Assembly (NCBI GenBank): GCA_963730535.1
Contig: CAVSRU010000005.1
Span: 1 to 64,000 of the forward strand
DNA: 64,000 nucleotides
DNA from: DASSUW01 sp963730535
GTDB lineage: Bacteria > Actinomycetota > Thermoleophilia > Solirubrobacterales > Solirubrobacteraceae
Reading direction: 5' to 3'
Of this stretch, positions 44,745 to 52,213 are shown piece by piece. Positions within the stretch are counted from its first letter, which is position 1, and each line of letters begins with the position of its first letter. The notes under the pieces are model-generated. The model was not told where the DNA came from and searched no databases. It saw only the letters and a program-made list of their open reading frames with translations. The position numbers and the translations under genes were made by a program.

Positions 44745-45485
44745 ATGCTCGCTGCCGTGCTGGGGGCCGTCTTCGGCTCGTTCCTGAACGTGGTCGCCTA
44801 CCGACTGCCGCGGGGCGAGTCGCTGTCGCGCCCCCGCTCGCGCTGTCCCGGCTGCCTGACGCAGATCCGGGCCTACGACAACGTGCCGGTGCTGTCGTGG
44901 CTGGCGCTGCGCGGCCGGTGCCGGACGTGCCGGGAGCCGATCTCCGCCCGCTACCCGCTGGTGGAGGCGGCCACCGGCGCCCTGTGCGCGCTCGTCGTGC
45001 TCGCCAAGGGGCCCGACGAGGACGCGCTCCTCGGGCTTGCGCTGGTGCTCCTGCTCGTGCCCGTCACGTTGATCGACCTCGACCACCGGATCATCCCGAA
45101 CCGGCTGATGCTGATCGGGGCTGTGCTCGCGCCGGCGCTCGTGCTCCTCACCGAGCCGGACGCGCTCGTCGAGCACCTGCTCGCCGCCCTGGCCGCGGGC
45201 GGCTTCTTCCTCGTCGCCGTGCTCGCATACCCGCGCGGGATGGGCATGGGAGACGTCAAGCTCGCGTTCGTCCTCGGGCTCTTCCTGGGGCGCGACGTCG
45301 GCGCGGCGTTGCTCATCGCCCTCGTCGCGGGCACGCTCGTCGGCGCGGCCGTCATCGCACGCAAGGGCGCCGCCGAGGGCCGCAAGACCGCGGTCCCGTT
45401 CGGCCCCTTCCTCGCTCTCGGGGCCGTCATCGCCCTATTCGCGGGCGATGCGATGGTCGAGTGGTACCTGAGCACCTTCGCGTAG
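44745..45485 (+). CDS. pilD: Prepilin peptidase/N-methyltransferase PilD
   Basis: A 246-residue membrane protease. It has the GSFLNVVAYRLPRGESLSRP opening, two zinc-binding CPGC/CRTC pairs (RCPGCLTQIR and RCRTCREPIS), and the aspartyl catalytic residues in VTLIDLDHRIIPN and GMGMGDVKLAF (GxGD). It cleaves the leader peptide from prepilins and N-methylates the new Phe. ATG at 44745 is preferred over GTG at 44736 because the AGGGGGGAG ribosome site then has normal spacing. No own promoter is seen, so it is read with pilM. Confidence 0.92.
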   Translation: MLAAVLGAVFGSFLNVVAYRLPRGESLSRPRSRCPGCLTQIRAYDNVPVLSWLALRGRCRTCREPISARYPLVEAATGALCALVVLAKGPDEDALLGLALVLLLVPVTLIDLDHRIIPNRLMLIGAVLAPALVLLTEPDALVEHLLAALAAGGFFLVAVLAYPRGMGMGDVKLAFVLGLFLGRDVGAALLIALVAGTLVGAAVIARKGAAEGRKTAVPFGPFLALGAVIALFAGDAMVEWYLSTFA

Positions 45486-45507
45486 GTTCCTCACCCCACC
45501 CCGACGC

Positions 45508-45536
45508 CTCAAGCGGGGCTCCCGGGGTGCCGATAA
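45508..45536 (+). promoter_or_regulatory. Sigma-28/WhiG-type promoter for pilN-pilO
   Basis: CTCAAG at 45508 and GCCGATAA at 45529-45536, spacing 21; a perfect -10. ATG of pilN is ten bases after it. Confidence 0.8.
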
Positions 45537-45546
45537 GTCGGGCGAG

Positions 45547-46356
45547 ATGAAGGCCATCAACCTGCTCCCCCCCGACCAGCGCGGCACCGCCAAGCGAGGC
45601 GCTCCGAAGGCCAAGCGAAGCGCAGCCGTCGCCGAGGCACCCGCCGGCATCGGCGCCTACGTCGTGCTCGGCGCGCTCGCCGCGTGCGTCCTAGCGCTCG
45701 CCGCGTACGTGCTCACGACCAACACGGTCAAGGACCGCCAGGCGAAGCTCGACGCGACCACCGCGCAGGCCGCCGCCACGACGCAGCGCGTCGCTCAGCT
45801 CAAGCCCTACGCCGACTTCCAGGCGATGGCCGAGACCCGCATCCAGACCGTGAAGGACCTCGCGTCCTCGCGCTTCGACTGGGAGCAGGCGATGCGCGAC
45901 GTCTCGCGCGCCATCCCGGCCGACGTCACGCTCTCGTCGCTGACCGGCTCGGTCTCCACCGCCTCGGGCGGCGGCTCCAGCGTCCGCACCGCGATCGCGG
46001 CGCCCGCGCTCGAGCTGAAGGGCTGCACGCGCGGCCAGAAGGAGGTCGCCGTGCTGCTGTCGCGCGTCCGGAACGTCGACGGCGTCACGCGCGTCAGCCT
46101 CGGCAAGTCGATCAAGCCTGCCGTCTCGGCGAGTGGGACCGCCTCGTCGGCCACTCCCGCCGCCTGCGGCGAGGGTCGCCGGCCGGCGTTCGAGATCGTC
46201 GCGTTCTTCGAGGGCTCCAAGGTCCCGGCCTCCGTGCGGGATCTGACCGTCCAGGCCACGGCCGGCGCCACGCCTGCCGCCGGAGCCACAACGCCGGCAG
46301 GCGGCGCGACGCCGACCCCGACGCCGACGCCCACGCCGCAGGGAGGCGGTTCCTGA
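45547..46356 (+). CDS. pilN: Type IV pilus assembly protein PilN
   Basis: The 269-residue bitopic protein begins MKAINLLPPDQRG, the INLLP motif that binds PilM, then one membrane helix (YVVLGALAACVLALAAYVL) and a coiled-coil plus ferredoxin-like periplasm-side domain (SSRFDWEQAMRDVSRAIPAD). The C-terminal tail is Thr-Pro repeat (TPTPTPTP). It forms the PilM/N/O alignment complex. The stop overlaps pilO by one base (TGATG). Confidence 0.92.
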   Translation: MKAINLLPPDQRGTAKRGAPKAKRSAAVAEAPAGIGAYVVLGALAACVLALAAYVLTTNTVKDRQAKLDATTAQAAATTQRVAQLKPYADFQAMAETRIQTVKDLASSRFDWEQAMRDVSRAIPADVTLSSLTGSVSTASGGGSSVRTAIAAPALELKGCTRGQKEVAVLLSRVRNVDGVTRVSLGKSIKPAVSASGTASSATPAACGEGRRPAFEIVAFFEGSKVPASVRDLTVQATAGATPAAGATTPAGGATPTPTPTPTPQGGGS

Positions 46357-47114
46357 TGACCCGCACCAACCAGATCCTCGCGGCCGTGGTCGCGGTCGCC
46401 CTCGCCGGCTTCGGCTTCTACCACTTCGCCCTCGCGCCCAAGCGCGACGAGGTGGCGCGGCTCGACGGCGAGCTGACCAAGAAGACCGCGGAGATCGCTG
46501 CCGCCAAGGCACAGCTCGCGGGCTACGAGCAGGCGAAGGCCAGCTACAAGCGCAACTACACGACGCTGGCGCGGCTCGGCAAGGCCGTGCCCACCGACGA
46601 CGACGTCCGCTCGCTGGTCGTCCAGCTCGAGGGCGCCGCCGACGAGTCGGGCGTCGACTTCGAGAAGATCGAGCTCGGCAGCGGAGTCGGAGGCGAGTCC
46701 AGCGCGCAGACGCCGACGGACGCCAAGGCAGCCGGAGACGGGCTCGCGCCCGCGCCCGGCGCGGTGCCGGTGGCGAACGGCGTGCTCTCCGCGATGCCGT
46801 TCAACTTCACGTTCACCGGCAGCTACTTCGAGCTCTCGACGTTCCTGGCCCGGCTCGAGCGGTTCGTGACCGTCAACAACCGCCGCCTCGACGCGACGGG
46901 GCGCCTCCTGCGCCTCGAGAGCGTCGGGATCACCCCGGCACCCGTCGGCTTCCCGCGGATGCAGGCCCAGATCAGCGCGACCACCTACCTGGTGCCGCCG
47001 GTCGAGGCCGTCGCCGGTGCGCCGACGCCGGCCACGCCGCCCGCGGGCGGCGCGACGCCGGCCCCCCCGACCACCACGACCACCGCCAGCGCGACCACCG
47101 GAGCCACGCAATGA
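46356..47114 (+). CDS. pilO: Type IV pilus assembly protein PilO
   Basis: A 252-residue partner of PilN: short N-terminus, one membrane helix (QILAAVVAVALAGFGFYHFAL), a coiled-coil (EVARLDGELTKKTAEIAAA), then the PilO ferredoxin-like domain (PFNFTFTGSYFELSTFLARL). The Pro/Thr-rich tail mirrors PilN. It dimerises with PilN outside the membrane. The ATGA overlap couples it to the next gene. Confidence 0.9.
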   Translation: MTRTNQILAAVVAVALAGFGFYHFALAPKRDEVARLDGELTKKTAEIAAAKAQLAGYEQAKASYKRNYTTLARLGKAVPTDDDVRSLVVQLEGAADESGVDFEKIELGSGVGGESSAQTPTDAKAAGDGLAPAPGAVPVANGVLSAMPFNFTFTGSYFELSTFLARLERFVTVNNRRLDATGRLLRLESVGITPAPVGFPRMQAQISATTYLVPPVEAVAGAPTPATPPAGGATPAPPTTTTTASATTGATQ

Positions 47115-47848
47115 ACGTCGTCACCAACATCTGGCACCAGCTCGTGCGCCGCCGGCTGTGGCCGGTCGCCGTGGCGCTCGTCGCGGCGCTCGTCGCCGTG
47201 CCGTTCGTGCTCGCGAGCGCCCCGGCGCCCGTCGCCCCGCCCGCCGACCCGGCGCCCGCGGTGAGCGACAACGACACGCTGGCCGAGCCGATCGTCGCCA
47301 AGGTCGCGGCCGAGGACCGGACGCGCCGCCGGCGCGTGCTCGGGGCCCGCAAGGACCCATTCAAGCCCGCCCCGGTCAAGAAGAAGAAGACCGCCCAGGC
47401 CAAGCAGGCGTCGGACAAGAACGCCACGACCGAGAGCAAGACCTCCGCGCCGACGACGACGTCGGGCGGCGGCGGGTCGAGCATCCCGTCGGTGCCGCCG
47501 GTCACCGAGCCGTCGGCTCCGAAGCCCCCTGCGGGCTCGGTGACCGTGCGCTTCGGCGACGCCACGCAGGAGGGGCTGCCCTCCGGGTGGCTCACCAAGC
47601 TCCGGCCGCTGCCCGACAGCGAGGAGCCCCTGCTCGTCTTCATGGGCCTGACCAAGAACGGCAAGAAGGCGAAGTTCCTGGTCGACGCCACGCTCACGGC
47701 GACCGGCGACGGCACCTGCAAGCCGCACCCGGCCTCCTGCGAGACGATCCACCTGTCGCGCGGCGAGACCGAGTTCTTCGACGTGATCGATCCTGAGACG
47801 GGCGAGCCGACCGCGCAGTACCAGCTCGACCTCGTCGCGATCAACTAG
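47111..47848 (+). CDS. PilP-like bitopic protein at the end of the pilN-O operon
   Basis: The 245-residue protein has one N-terminal membrane helix (WPVAVALVAALVAVPFVLA), a GARKDPFKPAPVKKKK segment like the RDPF motif of PilP, a flexible Lys/Thr/Ser linker, and a beta-rich C-terminal domain (VTVRFGDATQEGLPSGWL; SRGETEFFDVID) resembling the PilP/GspC HR-type barrel. In diderms PilP links PilN/O to the outer-membrane secretin; here no secretin is expected, so it may bridge to cell wall or stabilise the complex. Two cysteines could form a disulfide. ATG within the pilO stop. Confidence 0.7.
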   Translation: MNVVTNIWHQLVRRRLWPVAVALVAALVAVPFVLASAPAPVAPPADPAPAVSDNDTLAEPIVAKVAAEDRTRRRRVLGARKDPFKPAPVKKKKTAQAKQASDKNATTESKTSAPTTTSGGGGSSIPSVPPVTEPSAPKPPAGSVTVRFGDATQEGLPSGWLTKLRPLPDSEEPLLVFMGLTKNGKKAKFLVDATLTATGDGTCKPHPASCETIHLSRGETEFFDVIDPETGEPTAQYQLDLVAIN

Positions 47849-47906
47849 TAGGGGACGTGCCTCCGCCGCGGCTCCCGTCGAGGGAGTCGCGGCGGATGGG
47901 TCTTCG

Positions 47907-47912
47907 TAGGAT
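47907..47912 (+). promoter_or_regulatory. -10 box (TAGGAT) for aroC
   Basis: TAGGAT lies seven bases before the GTG start at 47920, after the end of the pil operon, giving the shikimate genes their own leaderless transcript. Confidence 0.5.
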
Positions 47913-47919
47913 GCTCGGC

Positions 47920-49089
47920 GTGCCACTGCGCGTCGTCACCGCCGGAGAGTCCCATGGGCCTGGCCTGACGTGCATCGTCGAGGGCCTGCCCGCCGGCCTC
48001 GAGCTCGACCTCGCGGCGATCGACCGCGACATGGCGCGGCGCCAGCTCGGCCACGGCCGCGGCGGCCGCATGAAGATCGAGCGCGACAGCGCGGAGATCA
48101 CCTCCGGAGTGCGCCACGGCCGCACGCTCGGCGGGCCGATCGCGGTGCGGGTCGCCAACCGCGACTACGCCAACTGGGAGGAGCGGATGAGCCCCTGGCC
48201 GGTGGAGGGCGAGGTGCCCGAGGTGCATCTCCCGCGCCCCGGCCACGCCGACCTCGCGGGCGTCCAGAAGTTCGGCTTCACCGACGTGCGCAACGTGCTC
48301 GAGCGGGCGAGCGCGCGCGAGACCGCCGCGCGGGTGGCGGGCGGCGCGCTGGCCAAGGGCTTCCTGGCCGCCCTGGGCGCGCAGGTCCACTCCCACGTGA
48401 CCCAGATCGGCTCCGTGCGGGCGCCGGAGCGCGACGGGCTCGCGCCCGAGGACTTCGCGGAGGTCGACGCCTCCCCGGTGCGCTGCCTTGACGAGGAGGC
48501 GTCACGCGCGATGGTCGAGGAGATCAACCAGCTGCGCAAGCGCAACGAGTCGCTCGGCGGCGTCTTCGAGGTCCGCGCCTTCGGCCTCGTGCCGGGGCTC
48601 GGCTCGCACGTGAGCTGGGAGGAGCGGCTCGACGGCCGGATCGGCATGGCCATGCTCTCGATCCAGGCGATCAAGGGCTGCGGGATCGGCGACGGGTTCG
48701 ACCTCGCGGGGCGCCCCGGCTCGGCGGCCCACGACGAGATCTTCTACTCCGACGAGCGCGGCTACTACCGCGAGACCAACCACTCGGGCGGCCTCGAGGG
48801 TGGGATGACGACCGGCGAGCCGCTCGTCGTGCGCTGCGCGATGAAGCCGCTCCCGACGCTCACCAAGCCGCTGCGCTCGGTCGACATCGCGACCCACGAG
48901 CCCGCCCAGGCGCTGCGCGAGCGCACCGACTCGTGCACCGTCCCGGCCGCCGGCGTGGTGGGCGAGGCGATGCTGGCGATCGTCCTGGCGGACGCGTACC
49001 GCTCCAAGTTCGGCGGCGACCACATCGATGACGTCCGCGCCGCCGTCGAGGCCTACGAGCGGCGCATCGGATGGAAGCCCCGGTCCTAG
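47920..49089 (+). CDS. aroC: Chorismate synthase
   Basis: A 389-residue enzyme with the three family signatures: TAGESHGPGLTCIVEG near the start, MARRQLGHGRGGRMKIE (FMN/phosphate-binding Arg/His), and late HSGGLEGGMTTGEPLVVRCA and AVEAYERRIG. It makes chorismate from EPSP with reduced FMN. The GTG at 47920 is preferred over upstream ATGs at 47896 and 47911 because family similarity begins at MPLRVVTAGESHG and the -10 box overlaps the others. Its end overlaps aroKB by 19 bases. Confidence 0.95.
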   Translation: MPLRVVTAGESHGPGLTCIVEGLPAGLELDLAAIDRDMARRQLGHGRGGRMKIERDSAEITSGVRHGRTLGGPIAVRVANRDYANWEERMSPWPVEGEVPEVHLPRPGHADLAGVQKFGFTDVRNVLERASARETAARVAGGALAKGFLAALGAQVHSHVTQIGSVRAPERDGLAPEDFAEVDASPVRCLDEEASRAMVEEINQLRKRNESLGGVFEVRAFGLVPGLGSHVSWEERLDGRIGMAMLSIQAIKGCGIGDGFDLAGRPGSAAHDEIFYSDERGYYRETNHSGGLEGGMTTGEPLVVRCAMKPLPTLTKPLRSVDIATHEPAQALRERTDSCTVPAAGVVGEAMLAIVLADAYRSKFGGDHIDDVRAAVEAYERRIGWKPRS

Positions 49090-50588
49090 TCTTCATCGGC
49101 TTCATGGGGGCCGGCAAGACGTCGGCGGCGCGCGCGGCTGCGGGGCTGATCGGCGTGCGCGCGGTGGACGCCGACCACGAGCTCGAGCAGCGGCTCGGCA
49201 CGACGATCGAGGAGCACTTCGCGACCCACGGCGAGGCGGCGTTCCGGGCGCTCGAAGAGGAGGTCGTGTGCGGCATGCTGGAGCAGCCTCCGGCGCCGGT
49301 GCTGTCGCTCGGCGGCGGGGCGGTGGCCTCCGAGCGCGTGCGCGAGCTGCTGCGCCGGCACACGGTCGCGCTGCTCGACGTCGACGTCGAGACGGCGTGG
49401 CGGCGGGCGGGCGGGCGGCGGCGCCCGCTGGCCCAGGACCGCGTCCGCTTCGAGGCGCTGCACGCCGAGCGCGCGCCGCTCTACGACGCCGTGGCGGACG
49501 CGGTGCTCACCGACTCCTCGCGTGACGAGGTGCGCCGTGCCGTGCCCGCCCTGCGCGCGCTCTCGCGCGCTCCCGCCGGCACGCGGCTGCTGTGGGCGTC
49601 GGCCGCGTCGGGCAGCTATCCGGTGCACGTGGGGGAGGGGCTGCTGGGGAGCGACTTCTGGCCGGTGCCCGGGCGGCGCTTCCTCGTCACCGACGAGCAC
49701 GTCGGGCCGCTGTACGCCGAGCGGCTGCCGTCCGCGGCCGACCTGCGCATCCCGCCCGGCGAGGAGCACAAGACGCTGGCGACGGTCGAGCGCCTGCTGC
49801 GCGAGCTCGCAGGCGCCGGCATGGACCACGACGACCATCTCGTGGCGCTCGGCGGCGGCGTGGTGGGGGACGTCGGCGGCTTCTGCGCCGCCCTCTACCA
49901 GCGCGGCGTCCGGGTCGTCCAGGTGCCGACCACGCTGGTTGCCCAGGTCGACTCCGCGTACGGCGGCAAGACCGGCGTCGACCTCCCCGAGGGCAAGAAC
50001 TACGCCGGCGCGTACCACCAGCCGGCCGCGGTGCTCGTCGACCCGTCGGCGATGGCCACGCTGCCGCAGGCCGAGCTGGCGTCCGGCTGGGCCGAGGTGA
50101 TCAAGACCGCGCTGATCGCCGGCGGGCGGCTGTGGGAGCGCGTGCGCTCCGGCGCGCCGCTGGACCGCGACCTCGTGCTCGCGTGCGCGCGGACCAAGCT
50201 GGTGGTGGTGGCGAGCGACGAGCGCGACGCCGGCCGCCGGCAGACCCTCAACCTCGGCCACACGGTTGGGCATGCGATCGAGACGGCGACCGGCTACCGG
50301 CGCTACCGGCACGGGGAGGCGGTCGGCCTCGGGCTGCTCGCCGCGCTGCGGCTGTCGGGCCAGGTGCAGCTGCGCGCCGAGGTGGCGGACCTGCTCGCCG
50401 CACGGGGGCTGCCGACCACCCTCGACGGCGGCGTCGACCCCCTGGACGTGGTGGCGGCGACGGCGCGCGACAAGAAGCGCCGCCACGGCCGCGTGGGATT
50501 CGTGCTCGTCGAGGCGCCTGGCGACGTCCGGCCCGGCCGCCCGGTACCGGAAGGCGAGCTGCGAGCCGCCGTGGCAGAGTTGCAATGA
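49071..50588 (+). CDS. aroKB: Bifunctional shikimate kinase / 3-dehydroquinate synthase
   Basis: Residues 1-160 are shikimate kinase: P-loop GFMGAGKTSAA, DADHELE, and the VLSLGGGAVAS and RPLAQDRVRF motifs. Residues about 170-505 are 3-dehydroquinate synthase: GGGVVGDVGGFCAALY, VPTTLVAQVDSAYGGKTG, the metal ligands Glu (SGWAEVIKTALI) and His (LNLGHTVGHAIE; YRHGEAVGLG). The two steps are not adjacent in the pathway, yet the fusion is known in several lineages. The reading frame is continuous, with no stop between halves. ATG lies inside the end of aroC. Confidence 0.95.
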   Translation: MEAPVLVFIGFMGAGKTSAARAAAGLIGVRAVDADHELEQRLGTTIEEHFATHGEAAFRALEEEVVCGMLEQPPAPVLSLGGGAVASERVRELLRRHTVALLDVDVETAWRRAGGRRRPLAQDRVRFEALHAERAPLYDAVADAVLTDSSRDEVRRAVPALRALSRAPAGTRLLWASAASGSYPVHVGEGLLGSDFWPVPGRRFLVTDEHVGPLYAERLPSAADLRIPPGEEHKTLATVERLLRELAGAGMDHDDHLVALGGGVVGDVGGFCAALYQRGVRVVQVPTTLVAQVDSAYGGKTGVDLPEGKNYAGAYHQPAAVLVDPSAMATLPQAELASGWAEVIKTALIAGGRLWERVRSGAPLDRDLVLACARTKLVVVASDERDAGRRQTLNLGHTVGHAIETATGYRRYRHGEAVGLGLLAALRLSGQVQLRAEVADLLAARGLPTTLDGGVDPLDVVAATARDKKRRHGRVGFVLVEAPGDVRPGRPVPEGELRAAVAELQ

Positions 50589-50652
50589 GGATGCCACCGG
50601 GTCGACGACGACAACGGCGCCGTCCCGGCCATGCGGAGCGTGAGCACCTGCG

Positions 50653-51087
50653 ATGAGGAACCGCGTCGCGGTGCTGCACGGCGTCAACTTCGACGCGCTG
50701 AACCGTCGGCCGGCCGAGCATTACGGCGGCCTGACGTTCGACCGGCTCGAGCGGCGGATCGACGCCTTCGCCCGCGAGCTGGGGCTCGACGCGCGGTTCT
50801 TCCACAGCAACCACGAGGGCGAGTACGTAGAGGAGATCCACAAGGCGAGCGACTACGCCGACGGGCTGCTGCTCAACCCGGGCGCGTGGACCCACTACGC
50901 GTGGTCCCTCCGGGACGCCGTCGAGCTGTGCGGCCTCCCCGTGGTCGAGGTGCACCTCTCGGACGTCGACAGCCGGGAGCCGTTCCGCCACGTATCGGTG
51001 CTCGAGGACGTGCGCGCGGCCCGCGTGAGCGGACGCGGAGTGGATGGCTACCGCGACGCGCTGGCGGCGTTGAAAGAGCTCCTGTGA
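50653..51087 (+). CDS. aroQ: 3-Dehydroquinate dehydratase, type II
   Basis: A 144-residue dodecamer-forming enzyme. LHGVNFDALNRRPAEHYG carries the active-site Arg and Tyr on the flexible lid, FFHSNHEGEYVEEIHKA and LLNPGAWTHYAWSLRDA line the site with Asn and the base His, and VVEVHLSDVDSREPFRHVS is the closing motif. Small departures from consensus (VNFDAL rather than PNLNLL) occur at non-catalytic positions. It dehydrates 3-dehydroquinate. ATG at 50653, with 64 bases after aroKB; its stop overlaps pepP by four bases. Confidence 0.93.
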   Translation: MRNRVAVLHGVNFDALNRRPAEHYGGLTFDRLERRIDAFARELGLDARFFHSNHEGEYVEEIHKASDYADGLLLNPGAWTHYAWSLRDAVELCGLPVVEVHLSDVDSREPFRHVSVLEDVRAARVSGRGVDGYRDALAALKELL

Positions 51088-52142
51088 GCCGGGCGGATCG
51101 GCTGGCCGCGGAGCTCGAGGTCGATCTCCTGCTGGTCACCGACCTCGTGAACGTGCGCTACCTGACGGGCTTCACCGGCTCGAACGCGATGGCCGTGGTG
51201 GGGCGCGAGGTGCGCCGTTTCATCACCGACTTCCGCTACGTCGAGCAGGCCGCCGAGCAGGTGCCCGACTTCGACCGCGAGCAGGGGCCCGCGGACTTCG
51301 TCACCGCGCTCGCCGAGGGCTGGCCCGACGGCGAGCTGCGCCTGGGCTTCGAGGACGACCACGTCTCCGTCCGCCGCCACGCGCGCCTGCGCGAGGTGAT
51401 CCCGGACCGGATCGAGCTGGTGCCCGCCGGCGGGGCCGTCGAGCGCCTCCGGGCCGTCAAGGAGCCGGCGGAGGTCGAGCGGATCGCGGCCGCCGCCGCG
51501 CTGGTCGACGAGGTGTACGGCTGGGTGCGCGAGCAGGGACTGGTCGGGCGGACCGAGCGGGAGGTCGCGCTGGGGCTGGAGGAGCACATGCGGCGCTTGG
51601 GCGCCGAGGAGCCGAGCTTCCCGTCGATCGTGGCCTCGGCCGAGCGGGGCGCGCTCCCGCACGCCACGCCCACCGGCGCGCGGATCGAGCGAGGCACGCT
51701 GGTCACCCTCGACATCGGCGCCCGCCTCGACGGCTACTGCTCAGACTGCACGCGCACGTGGGCCACTGGCGAGCTCCCGGACGACCTCGCCGAGGCGTAC
51801 GCGCTGGTGCTCGAGGCCCAGCAGGCGGCGCTGGATGCGGTCAGGCCGGGCCCCGAGGGCCGCGAGGTGGACGCCGTGGCCCGCGACCTCATCACCGCGG
51901 CCGGGCACGGCGAGCACTTCGGGCACGGGCTCGGGCACGGCGTCGGGATGGAGGTCCACGAGGCCCCGCGCCTGGCCCGCACCGGCACCGACCCGCTCGT
52001 GGCCGGCAACGTCGTCACCGTCGAGCCGGGGATCTACCTCCCGGGTCGCGGCGGGGTGCGGATCGAGGACCTCGTCGTCGTCACCGACGACGGCGCGCGA
52101 GTGCTCTCCGGCACCACGAAGGAGCTCGTGAGGGCGGACTAG
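51084..52142 (+). CDS. pepP: Xaa-Pro aminopeptidase (M24 family)
   Basis: The 352-residue protein has a creatinase-like N-terminal domain (NVRYLTGFTGSNAMAVVG) and the pita-bread catalytic domain with metal ligands in LVTLDIGARLDGYCSD, CTRTWA (Asp pair), GHGLGHGVGMEVHEAP (His), VTVEPGIYLPGRGG (Glu) and VRIEDLVVVT (Glu). It removes N-terminal residues before proline. GTG start within the aroQ stop (GTGA). The order aroQ-pepP-efp is common in bacteria; here a surface-protein gene and dodecin are inserted before efp. Confidence 0.93.
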   Translation: MSRADRLAAELEVDLLLVTDLVNVRYLTGFTGSNAMAVVGREVRRFITDFRYVEQAAEQVPDFDREQGPADFVTALAEGWPDGELRLGFEDDHVSVRRHARLREVIPDRIELVPAGGAVERLRAVKEPAEVERIAAAAALVDEVYGWVREQGLVGRTEREVALGLEEHMRRLGAEEPSFPSIVASAERGALPHATPTGARIERGTLVTLDIGARLDGYCSDCTRTWATGELPDDLAEAYALVLEAQQAALDAVRPGPEGREVDAVARDLITAAGHGEHFGHGLGHGVGMEVHEAPRLARTGTDPLVAGNVVTVEPGIYLPGRGGVRIEDLVVVTDDGARVLSGTTKELVRAD

Positions 52143-52176
52143 TCCCACGGGAAGGGCGACTGGGGTCTAGACCCCG

Positions 52177-52205
52177 CTCAAGAGAGTGCCGTGGTGGGCC
52201 GATAT
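52177..52205 (+). promoter_or_regulatory. Sigma-28/WhiG-type promoter for the TSP3 protein
   Basis: CTCAAG at 52177 and GCCGATAT at 52198-52205, spacing 21. A perfect palindrome GGGGTCTAGACCCC (52162-52175) ends one base before the -35. The ATG at 52214 is eight bases past the -10. Confidence 0.78.
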
Positions 52206-52213
52206 CGGGGTGG

